Source of the DNA: Kaistia granuli DSM 23481
GTDB taxonomy: Bacteria; Pseudomonadota; Alphaproteobacteria; Rhizobiales; Kaistiaceae
Direction of reading: 5' to 3'
Assembly (NCBI RefSeq): GCF_000380505.1
Contig: NZ_AQYH01000019.1
Span: forward strand, 124,001-188,000
Length of the DNA stretch: 64,000 nt
Part shown: in pieces, positions 16,781-24,416 of the stretch
How the letters are laid out: every line of letters starts with the position of its first letter
Position numbering within the stretch: position 1 is the stretch's first letter
The notes under the pieces: generated by a model
Database searches by the model: none
Seen by the model: the letters and a program-made list of their open reading frames with translations, nothing else
Told to the model about the DNA's origin: nothing
Program-made: the position numbers and the translations under genes

Positions 16781-17599
16781 ATGGAGTGTGATCCTTGGCG
16801 GGTAGCCCTCGCGTCGTCGATTGGTACTTCCCATATAGCGACTGGGTCGCCATGTCAGGACAGCGCTACGCATCAATTCGTTAAAACGGCTGGTGGGACC
16901 ATTCTGATTGGTGTCGTTTGCGATGGCGCAGGAAGCGCTGCTCATTCAGATGTCGGATCTTGGCTTGCCGCCCAAACATTCGCCGAACATGTCAGCCTGT
17001 TTCTTGAGCAGGGCGGAGCACTGCAGTCCATAGATCGCACTATTGCCGAACAATGGCTTCTTGAAACTGCTGAAGCTCTTGAGATAGCCGCCCGTGGGGC
17101 TGGACATCAAGTCCGAGACTACGCGTGCACTTTGCTTGTTGCGGTGGTGGGTGAGAACAGCGCTGTTTTTATTCAAGTGGGAGACGGAGCAATTGTCGTT
17201 TCGGAGGGGCAGGACGACGGGTGGTCGTGGGTCTTTTGGCCGCAACACGGCGAGTTCGCCAATACGACGAATTTTATAGTTTCTCCCGACGTGGCGGGAC
17301 TCATGGATTTTGCCGTGTCAGCAAACAGAATTGAAGAATTTGCGATCTTTTCTGACGGGATAGAAAATCTTGTCCTCCACCAGGCTAGTAAAACGGTTCA
17401 TGCAGCGTTTTTTGATTCGATGTTCCCTCCCGTTCGTGCTGCCTCTGCGGGCGTCGACTTAAGGCTGTCTGAGCGGCTCGAACAGTACCTTTCATCGCCA
17501 AGGATTTGCGAAAAAACAGACGATGATAAAACCCTGATCCTCGCTTCGCGGCGGTCCCTCGTTGAGATGCAGGGAGCGGGCGATGAGTCAGGCTCTTAG
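16781..17599 (+). CDS. PP2C-type serine/threonine phosphatase (YegK type)
   Basis: A 272-residue metal-dependent phosphatase. PP2C signatures appear in order: Asp27 in PCQDS, Asp48-Gly49 in VVCDGAGSA, CTLLVAVV, QVGDGAIVV, Asp192 in FSDGIE and Asp247-249 in KTDDDKTLIL. The metal-binding aspartates are therefore present. It starts 4 bp after the VWA stop, and its last 17 bp overlap the kinase start, so the three genes are translationally linked. It should reverse phosphorylation made by the downstream kinase. Confidence 0.92.
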   Translation: MECDPWRVALASSIGTSHIATGSPCQDSATHQFVKTAGGTILIGVVCDGAGSAAHSDVGSWLAAQTFAEHVSLFLEQGGALQSIDRTIAEQWLLETAEALEIAARGAGHQVRDYACTLLVAVVGENSAVFIQVGDGAIVVSEGQDDGWSWVFWPQHGEFANTTNFIVSPDVAGLMDFAVSANRIEEFAIFSDGIENLVLHQASKTVHAAFFDSMFPPVRAASAGVDLRLSERLEQYLSSPRICEKTDDDKTLILASRRSLVEMQGAGDESGS

Positions 17600-19526
17600 G
17601 CAAGATATCGTCGATTCCAAAGGACGCACGGTAGCGCTCGGGCGAGAAATCGGCAGAGGCGGAGAAGGCTCGGTCTTCGAGATAAAATCGGATGATAGAT
17701 GTGTTGCGAAAATCTATCATCAGCCTTTGAATAGTGACAAAGCTGACAAAATTCGCCTTATGGCGAGCCTGCGCAATGACAAGATATCGGCGCTGTCTGC
17801 GTGGCCGTTGGAGTTGTTGTTGAGGCGGTCGGGGGAGCCCATCGGCCTACTGATGCCGAAGATTGTTGGTCGCAAAGATATCCATCATCTCTATAGCCCC
17901 AAGAGTCGGCGGGCAGATTTTCAGCGTGCAGATTGGCGCTTCCTAGTTCGTGCGGCCGCCAATACTGCAAGAGCGTTTGCTGCCGTTCATGAGGCCGGTT
18001 GTGTCATAGGAGACGTTAATCACGGCGGCGTTTTAGTAGCGCAGGATGCCACGGTAAAACTGATCGACTGTGATAGCTTTCAAGTTATTTCGAATGGCAG
18101 GAAGTTCCTTTGCGAAGTGGGCGTCGAGACTTTTACTTCCCCAGAACTGCAGGATAGGCCCTTCAAAGGGATCGTCCGTACGAGCAATCATGACAATTTT
18201 GGCTTGGCCGTCATGGTTTTTCTGCTGCTCTTTATGGGGCGCCATCCCTTTTCGGGAAGATATCTCGGCGCTGGGGATATGCCGATACCTAAGGCAATTG
18301 AGCAATTCAGATTCGCATATGGGGTCAGGCGCACGGACCTTAACATGGAGAGGCCGCCGGGAACTCCCCCTCTTTCTATTGCCGGTGACGACGTATCCAT
18401 ATTGTTTGAGCTTGCATTTTCAAAACAGATGGTCGCCGGTGGGCGCCCCGACGCCAAAGAGTGGATTGCCGCCCTTGAGAGTTTGGAGCAGCGGCTCAAG
18501 CAATGTGGAAAAAGCCCGTCTCACTGGCATCATAAAGACTTGGCCGTGTGCCCTTGGTGTCAGATGGAAGCTGCTACCGGTGTGCCGCTGTTTCCGGTTG
18601 TTGTCCACGGATCTGCAGGAACGCTTTTTGATCTTGATCTACTTTGGAAGCAGCTAGAAGCCATACCCCATCCCGGCACCGCCCCTGAATTTGGCGCAAT
18701 TACGACCGACGCCTCCCGAGAGGCAAAGGATACTACTTCCGCCTTCGCTAGGAATTTCAGGGCGTTGAGTGTTTCCGGCGCCCTTATCGGCTTCGCGATA
18801 TTTGGAAACGTGGGAAGTTCTGGAATTTTACTCTGGATTGCGGGAATCCTAGCCTTCTTCGTGGTGCGTCACCTTTTCGACAATAGCGCAGCGGTTGGGA
18901 AATTTCGGTCCGAATTGGCAGAGGCCGAAAAAAAGTGGCAACTCGCAAGGGAGGAATGGGTTCGCAGAGCCGGTTCTGGAGAATTTGATACCAGAAAAGC
19001 AAAGATGGTTGCGCTCAGAGCCGAGTGGAACGATATCCCTAATCTAAGGCAACGAAAACTGATGCAGCTGAAGCAGGATCAGCGAAACCATCAGCTAGAG
19101 CGGTACTTGGACAGCTTTGAGATTGATGCGGCTAAGATTGAGGGGGTGGGTGCTGGGCGCAAACGGACGCTTGAGTCCTACGGCATCGAGACTGCAGCTG
19201 ACGTTAAAAAGCATCGTATCGCCAGCGTCCCGGGATTCGGGCCGAAACTCCAAGCGGCACTTATTGCCTGGCGCGCGTCAATCGAACGGAGATTTCTCTT
19301 CGACCCGAATAAAGGCGTGGACCCCCGGGATACGGCAAAGATAGAGCTGGAGGTGTCTACGCAAAGGAGAAACATCGAGGACAAGCTCCGCTCAACTCTG
19401 CTCGAATTGCGGCAGGTCGATGATCAGATACGCGTCGCACGCAAATATCTGCGTCCTCAGATGGAGGTATTGCAACTGGCCCATGCCCAGGCTGTGGCAA
19501 ATCTGAAAGCGGCTCTTGGGGGGTAG
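17583..19526 (+). CDS. Serine/threonine kinase with membrane segment and helix-hairpin-helix domain (YegI type)
   Basis: A 647-residue protein. The kinase domain (about 20-310) shows the Gly loop GRGGEGSVF, Lys43 in VAKIY, a catalytic loop GDVNHGGVLV with Asp143, and DCDSF (Asp161 or 163) in place of DFG. The residue five after Asp143, normally Asn that binds metal, is Gly148 (codon GGC). A CPWC zinc-knuckle-like motif, one or two membrane segments (SGALIGFAIFG and ILLWIAGILAFFVV), a coiled coil and a C-terminal helix-hairpin-helix (IEGVGAGRKRTLESYG, VPGFGPKLQAAL) follow. HhH domains bind DNA. The start at 17583 was chosen to match the kinase N-terminus. Activity may be reduced, or the neighbouring Asn145 may substitute. 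Confidence 0.9.
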   Translation: MSQALRQDIVDSKGRTVALGREIGRGGEGSVFEIKSDDRCVAKIYHQPLNSDKADKIRLMASLRNDKISALSAWPLELLLRRSGEPIGLLMPKIVGRKDIHHLYSPKSRRADFQRADWRFLVRAAANTARAFAAVHEAGCVIGDVNHGGVLVAQDATVKLIDCDSFQVISNGRKFLCEVGVETFTSPELQDRPFKGIVRTSNHDNFGLAVMVFLLLFMGRHPFSGRYLGAGDMPIPKAIEQFRFAYGVRRTDLNMERPPGTPPLSIAGDDVSILFELAFSKQMVAGGRPDAKEWIAALESLEQRLKQCGKSPSHWHHKDLAVCPWCQMEAATGVPLFPVVVHGSAGTLFDLDLLWKQLEAIPHPGTAPEFGAITTDASREAKDTTSAFARNFRALSVSGALIGFAIFGNVGSSGILLWIAGILAFFVVRHLFDNSAAVGKFRSELAEAEKKWQLAREEWVRRAGSGEFDTRKAKMVALRAEWNDIPNLRQRKLMQLKQDQRNHQLERYLDSFEIDAAKIEGVGAGRKRTLESYGIETAADVKKHRIASVPGFGPKLQAALIAWRASIERRFLFDPNKGVDPRDTAKIELEVSTQRRNIEDKLRSTLLELRQVDDQIRVARKYLRPQMEVLQLAHAQAVANLKAALGG

Positions 19527-19601
19527 GGCGCGGTTTGACGAAGTGTGCTGTGGATCAAGGAGGCGTTGGAAGGCGTCTAGTGTTGGAAGCTGGGCTATCT
19601 C

Positions 19602-19922
19602 TCACTTTCGATACCAGCCAACGACAACACCATTTTCTAGCTGCACTCGACTCCCGAATCGATTTTTTCCGATCTGATTGTATTTGTACGTTCCAGACGT
19701 TTTTGTCTTATAGACCTTATGGTCTTTTGCGATCGGCTTGCCCCAGGAATCTATCAACTGTTCCTCTGACATGCCTTGCCAGATCAGCTCCTTCATGATT
19801 CTATCAACAATAGAATCGTCTTTGTATTTATTTAAGAGAAAGTTTCTTCTCTTTTTAGTCTTAAAGTTTCGGATCAATACGATAGCGATGACTATCGCTG
19901 CTATGCCCAGTATGACGCTCAA
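19602..19922 (-). CDS. Small membrane-anchored protein, possibly BamE/SmpA-like
   Basis: A 106-residue protein. The start is TTG at 19922 behind AGGGGGA. An N-terminal membrane helix (VILGIAAIVIAIVLI) is followed by a basic stretch, then a small domain (MSEEQLIDSWGKPI, then KYNQIGKNRFGSRVQL, ending VVVGWYRK). The motif order 'mxxxQLxxxWGxP ... V-x-x-ENGxVxGW' resembles small outer-membrane assembly lipoproteins of the BamE fold, but the anchor is a transmembrane helix, not a lipobox. The sequence is conspicuously AT-rich, which points to separate acquisition. It converges on the kinase gene. Confidence 0.7.
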   Translation of the reverse strand: MSVILGIAAIVIAIVLIRNFKTKKRRNFLLNKYKDDSIVDRIMKELIWQGMSEEQLIDSWGKPIAKDHKVYKTKTSGTYKYNQIGKNRFGSRVQLENGVVVGWYRK

Positions 19923-19992
19923 AGAATCCCCCTAGCAGCAGCTGCATGTTGCACTTCTAGGTTGAGTATTTGCTCGGGGGATCGGACCCGCG

Positions 19993-20223
19993 TCAAGGGG
20001 AGGGCATAGTTGCCCACGATATAGCGTAGAAGGCCGCGATTCCCCAGGCTCCGATTGAGAATAGCCACGTCATTAGTGGTGAACGTGCCGCGCGGGTTGA
20101 GGCAGCCACGCCGCTGATACCTTTCCCCGGACGCATATACAGTAGCCATTGGATGACAAGTCCCGGCAGAAGAAATACTTTCCAAGGAGAGTTCAATCGA
20201 ATTCCTGGGATGTTATCGCGCAT
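19993..20223 (-). CDS. Small two-helix membrane protein, hypothetical
   Basis: A 76-residue product with two hydrophobic segments (VFLLPGLVIQWLLYM and LMTWLFSIGAWGIAAFYAIS) joined by a basic loop. No family is recognised and the ribosome site is weak. It lies 70 bp upstream of the AT-rich small membrane protein in the same direction, so the two could be one unit. Moderate support only. Confidence 0.45.
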   Translation of the reverse strand: MRDNIPGIRLNSPWKVFLLPGLVIQWLLYMRPGKGISGVAASTRAARSPLMTWLFSIGAWGIAAFYAISWATMPSP

Positions 20224-20790
20224 AGCGTGTCACCAGTCTCTAGGTGCGTGGGGGGGGCATGGCAACTGCTGAATCGCGCTAACCTTTCAGATTTGTGCCT
20301 CAGACGTCCGCTCCGTCACCAGCAGGTGTAGATGCGTGTTCTGAGCGCATTTTCTTTCGTCGTACTTCCCGATAATTCGATTTGGGTCCGTTGCCTGGTC
20401 GGGCTAGATCCCATCCGAATGGCCTTCGGAGGCTGTGTCCGTGGGGTTCACGCGCCTAGAAGTAGCATCACGTCATTACCCAAGGACGGGTTGTTGTTCA
20501 AGGCGTTTCCGACAGAATTGCAAGACTGAGAAACGCATAGTTCGAACGCTATGACGGACCCGTTTGCTCTGGTGTCGAAGGTGGGTTGCTGAGCGTCTAA
20601 AGTGCACAAAAATCCGAGGGGGCGAAATCACTCTTTGCAGAGCGCGCGGTCCCCCGGCGCCCTTCGGCCGTCCCGCTGCTACAAAAGGTTCGCCTTTCAT
20701 CCGCGCTAGGCGCCGGTTGTTTCTTTGGGTGGTTCCGCCGCAACCACGCCCATCTGCGGCGATTTCTTGCTCATGTCGCCCGGCCCTACC
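20224..20790. other. Gene-free interval
   Basis: Several short frames exist on both strands but none has a domain or a credible start. The right part may be the lost 5' half of the recombinase remnant that follows. Confidence 0.45.
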
Positions 20791-21193
20791 CAGTTGCTTC
20801 GATTTGGTATGATCCAGTCGAAGTCCGACGACATCCAGAGCCGGATGCTCAGCGCCATCAACGCGATGATGCTCTACATGTTCGCTGCCATTGCGCGCAA
20901 GGACTATGAGGACCGGCTCCGGCGTCAGGCTCAAGGCATCGCCAAGGCGAAGGAGGAGGGGGGCCCTATTGGGGGCGACCAGAGGACACCGAGAGGAATG
21001 CCGCTATTCTCCAGATGCTCCGAGGTGTGCAGAAGTGGCGGGACATTGCTGCGGCGACGGGATGTTCTATGTCGACCCTGTCCCGGCTGGCGAAACGTTT
21101 GGAAGTTGCGCCCGAGCGGTCAGCGCCGGAGGGTGAGGTAACATCAGGCAGAGCGGCGGTCCTTCCAAGTTTCATTGCTTCACGACCTTGGTG
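20791..21193 (+). pseudogene. Serine recombinase remnant, frameshifted
   Basis: Only the C-terminal half of a Pin-type recombinase remains. In one frame MIQSKSDDIQSRMLSAINAM, then MFAAIARKDYEDRLRRQAQG and IAKAKEEG are read. After a frameshift near 20958, at a run of G, the next frame continues GRPEDTERNAAILQML, KWRDIAAATGCSMSTLSRLA, the usual C-terminal helix-turn-helix. The catalytic N-terminal domain with the active serine is missing. It is a decayed second recombinase of the island. Confidence 0.8.
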
Positions 21194-21360
21194 AAAAGAA
21201 GCTGGAATCAGGGTTTCGCGACGGACCGATGGCGCTCCGTCACGCCATAATTGGAAGCGAGCCCCTGTTTTTTTAACCAAGGAGACTCAATACCCGCAGC
21301 GCACGTCAATGGCTCGGTAGTCTCGCGATCGCTTATGGACGGCGAGATAATCAGGTGGGG

Positions 21361-22083
21361 TCAAGCGTCCGCCGTCCAATTGCTAACCACGTGAGATCGC
21401 CACGGTTGGCGGGACCCTGAGAAAATCAGCTCCTCCGCATTGCCGGGGTCGATGCTGTACCGTCCGGCCAACTCTTCGATGAAGTGGCAGAATCGTTCGT
21501 AGACGTCAGCGTTGTTGGTTGTGGATACAATTCCACTACTCAACTTGATGGGCGGTGCAGCACTTCCACGCTCGACAAGCAATTGCATCGATTTCGCCGT
21601 CCACTGGTCCATGATAAAACCCGGCGAGGCGGGCGGCACGAAAAAGAGCAACTTGCTGTAGAATGCGGGTCCTAGTCCCCTGACTGCTTTGTCGCTACCC
21701 GTGGTGGCGATGCTGAACTGACGATATCCTTCGAGACGGCAAATTTCTCCGAGCCTGAGCGCTCCCAGAATTGGCTCTAGGCGGTCAATCCCGGCCCAAC
21801 TCGACCGACCGTGGTTTCTCCGTTGGCCGCCCCATGCCATGACTGCAAGATAGATCTCGCTCTCTGACAGCCCGCCGTCCCGGATGAGGCAATGCAGCCG
21901 TTCTCTAGTGTGTCGCTCATTGGGGAGATTCGGTTGTTGCTTGCCCGTTACCGACAGAGCCCACTTTCGGTACGATTTGCCGAGCCACGCTGGGCCATTC
22001 GGTAACAGATTGCCATTTTCGTCGCGTTGCCGCGTCAAGACGATGTTGTCTAGAATCTCGATTGCAGGTGGCCTGAATTTCAT
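21361..22083 (-). CDS. OGG-fold (8-oxoguanine DNA glycosylase-like) protein
   Basis: A 240-residue protein. The central VRGLGPAFYSKLLFFVPP and GFIMDQWTAKSMQLL segments fit the helix-hairpin-helix and following helix of proteins annotated as 8-oxoguanine DNA glycosylase OGG fold; the WR-x-x-V at the C-terminus (QPWRSHVV) also recurs there. The HhH places the protein on DNA; a lysine within SKLLFF is at the position expected for a catalytic lysine, but a glycosylase reaction is not shown. It lies 104 bp downstream of the phosphatase/ADP-ribosylglycohydrolase gene on the same strand and is probably cotranscribed with it. Confidence 0.65.
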   Translation of the reverse strand: MKFRPPAIEILDNIVLTRQRDENGNLLPNGPAWLGKSYRKWALSVTGKQQPNLPNERHTRERLHCLIRDGGLSESEIYLAVMAWGGQRRNHGRSSWAGIDRLEPILGALRLGEICRLEGYRQFSIATTGSDKAVRGLGPAFYSKLLFFVPPASPGFIMDQWTAKSMQLLVERGSAAPPIKLSSGIVSTTNNADVYERFCHFIEELAGRYSIDPGNAEELIFSGSRQPWRSHVVSNWTADA

Positions 22084-22187
22084 GATGTACGAACCCCCGA
22101 TCTCTATGGAATTTGTGCGTGCGAACGCTCACCATCTGCTTCACGTAGTCGGTATGGCGTTGTGAGCGAATTCAACGGTGCTGGAGC

Positions 22188-23675
22188 CTATTCGTCCTTT
22201 TGGACTTCCGGAATGAGGGCTGTGCCCTGGTTGACGCTGGTGTTCGCTGACAGCAGCCTTTCTGCCGTCTTCATGAGGCGATCGTGCCAGGCGAGGCGGT
22301 TCCGCCATTCCGGTGGAATTCCTGTAAGGCCGTAGATCGCGCCAGCCAACTGTCCTGCGATCGCGGCCGTCGTATCGGCATCTTCGCCAAGATTGGCGGC
22401 TAGCAAGATGGCGGAGCGGAAATCTGTGGTTCGAGATACTGCCCAGATCGCGGCTTGGACGGAGTGCATGACATAGCCCGAACCGCGAATCTCATCCCGA
22501 TGTGTTCCTCGCCATGGATGAAGTGGGCCCAAATCGGCAAAATCGTTCAGAATATCCGGAAGACGTCTGCCACCGATGGCGTCGGCGAGCATGTTTGCGA
22601 ACAGGCGTGATGCAAAGACTGCTTCCGCCGCGCCGTGGGTCGTCCGCGTCTGCAACTCCGCGACCTTCATCAAGGTGGAACGATCGTCCCAGTGACGGAT
22701 GGCGACCGGTGCGAGGCGCATGAGCGCACCATTTCCAGCGGACATCGGGTCAGTCGAACCAGACAGCGGATCGCCGGTGGCTTCGAAGCGCTGAAGCGCG
22801 TCATCCACCGTATTGCCGATGTCGAAGCACTCGCCGGTGCAGGAGTAAGTCCCGTTCTCCGACCAGTCGACGAAGCGCATCATCAGATCGCGGGGGGCAA
22901 AATCCTCACTGGCCAGCAAGCTGTCGGCGAGGGCGAGGGCCATCGCGGTATCGTCGGTCCATTGACCGGGTTGGAGACCGAAGGGCCCGCCTCCAATCAT
23001 GTCGGAAAGGCGGGCGAAGGCTGGTTTGGGTTCGAACTCTAGTGTCGTGCCGACCGCGTCACCCACAGCGAGCCCGACGAGGGCGCCCTGGCCTCGATCC
23101 AAGACATCGAGCTGACCCGCTCCCGCCGAGGGCGTGTTCGAGCGTTCGCCGCGCGCAACCCAGCGTTCCTGGGCGCGCGTCTCTATCGCGCCGGGGCGAG
23201 CACTTCTGACCTGCACCATTGCCTCCGCGCATGGCACTCCCATTTCGACCAGCAGCCGGGCCGCAATCATACCCGCTCGCCCGAGCCCACCCTTGCAGTG
23301 AACGAGCACGTTCGCTCCATTGCGGAGAAGTCCCCGCAACCGTGCCGACTCCGCTTCCCATCCGAGTTCGAAGCCGGCGTCGGGGGTGTTGCCATCCTCG
23401 ATCGGCAGGTGATGCCACTCCATCATGCGCCGCCGAGCTTCGTGGCCGAGGGCGTCGATGTGAAGTGCTGCGAGTTCGTGGGGCTCCAGCAGCGTAATGA
23501 TGGCAGCCGCATTCCAGTCTGCAATGACGTCGAGATCCGCGCCGAGATCGCGGTCGTGATTGCCGCTCAGGGCGCCGACCTGTTTTTTTCCGGGAGCAAA
23601 GGTCACGCCGAGAAGACCGCACCCTTCGCCGCTTTCGATTTCTGCAATTCGCAATCTTGAGTTCTTTTTGTGCAT
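22188..23675 (-). CDS. Tyrosine/dual-specificity phosphatase - ADP-ribosylglycohydrolase fusion
   Basis: A 495-residue two-domain enzyme. Residues 1-180 are a CDKN3-like protein phosphatase with the CX5R active site intact (HCKGGLGRAG: Cys127, Arg133) and a likely general acid Asp94 in PIEDG. Residues 190-480 are an ADP-ribosylglycohydrolase (DraG/ARH) domain: GLAVGDAVGT, QWTDDTAMALALADSLL (WTDDT 239-243) and NLGEDADTTAAIAGQLAG (Asp432 and Asp434), the magnesium ligands. It could remove both phosphate and ADP-ribose from proteins or nucleic acid in the cytoplasm. The ATG at 23675 has AAGGAG seven bases upstream. It is divergent from the recombinase-like gene and followed by the OGG-fold gene. 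Confidence 0.88.
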   Translation of the reverse strand: MHKKNSRLRIAEIESGEGCGLLGVTFAPGKKQVGALSGNHDRDLGADLDVIADWNAAAIITLLEPHELAALHIDALGHEARRRMMEWHHLPIEDGNTPDAGFELGWEAESARLRGLLRNGANVLVHCKGGLGRAGMIAARLLVEMGVPCAEAMVQVRSARPGAIETRAQERWVARGERSNTPSAGAGQLDVLDRGQGALVGLAVGDAVGTTLEFEPKPAFARLSDMIGGGPFGLQPGQWTDDTAMALALADSLLASEDFAPRDLMMRFVDWSENGTYSCTGECFDIGNTVDDALQRFEATGDPLSGSTDPMSAGNGALMRLAPVAIRHWDDRSTLMKVAELQTRTTHGAAEAVFASRLFANMLADAIGGRRLPDILNDFADLGPLHPWRGTHRDEIRGSGYVMHSVQAAIWAVSRTTDFRSAILLAANLGEDADTTAAIAGQLAGAIYGLTGIPPEWRNRLAWHDRLMKTAERLLSANTSVNQGTALIPEVQKDE

Positions 23676-23769
23676 GCATCACTCCTTGGTTGTGGAGAGA
23701 GCATGGCATGGGATTCATAGGCGACACAGGCTCCGCCGGATTTTTCCCGGAGGCAGAAGAAGAGGGCTG

Positions 23770-24396
23770 ATGGAGGCGTTTGTCGGACTGTATTGGACCT
23801 ACCCGGTGAATTGGGCTGGCTTTCGTCAACTCTCCGTAGATGTCGATGCTGCAGCGGCTCAGAGCCGCACGATTCGATATCAGAGGGAGCTGATTCGCCG
23901 CTGGGTTGCCGACGAGGCCGGTCATCTCGTTGATGAGGTGACATTTATGGACTCTAGTCCGGATCGTCCAACCGACGCCATTTACGAGGCTGTTTCGCGG
24001 GTGCAGCCCATCTGTGTTGCGCACAACGCTCGACTGGTGATTGCGCGGTTTGGACGCTGGCGTCAGCATCATTTTCTGCATCACCGCCTGGGAGAAATGC
24101 GTATCGACTTTGTCGACCTGGATCCGCAGCCGATGACGATCGATGGTGTCCGGTTCGAGCCGATCGAGCATTTCCGGCACTGGGCGAGCGCAGGTGAAGC
24201 CGCCTCTGCCGCTCGCCGTCGCGATGCCATTGCCGCCCTTCGAAAGGCGGGTCGCGAGATCGGGCCCGATCCCGGCCGCTACGAAAAAATCGCTCACCTC
24301 CTCAACCAGACTGGTGTCAAGACGTTCACCGGCAAGGCCTGGACCGGCGAGAACGTCAAGAAGGCGCTTTTGATGCCGGAGGTAGTTGGAGAGTGA
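23770..24396 (+). CDS. Recombinase-like protein (divergent serine-recombinase fold), hypothetical
   Basis: A 208-residue protein with an ATG at 23770 after a purine-rich AGAAGAAGAGGG. The first half has the look of a resolvase domain in which the usual VSTxxQ loop is replaced by AAQSRTIRYQRELIRRWV (Ser32). The second half ends with YEKIAHLLNQTGVKTFTGKA followed by WTGENVKKAL, matching the recombinase motif in which a helix-turn-helix reads 'IAxxLNxxGxxTxxGxxW'. The middle is unlike normal recombinases. It may be an inactive or repurposed recombinase acting as DNA-binding regulator of the divergent phosphatase/ADP-ribosylhydrolase operon. Confidence 0.6.
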   Translation: MEAFVGLYWTYPVNWAGFRQLSVDVDAAAAQSRTIRYQRELIRRWVADEAGHLVDEVTFMDSSPDRPTDAIYEAVSRVQPICVAHNARLVIARFGRWRQHHFLHHRLGEMRIDFVDLDPQPMTIDGVRFEPIEHFRHWASAGEAASAARRRDAIAALRKAGREIGPDPGRYEKIAHLLNQTGVKTFTGKAWTGENVKKALLMPEVVGE

Positions 24397-24416
24397 TGTG
24401 ACTGGCGGAATGAAGT

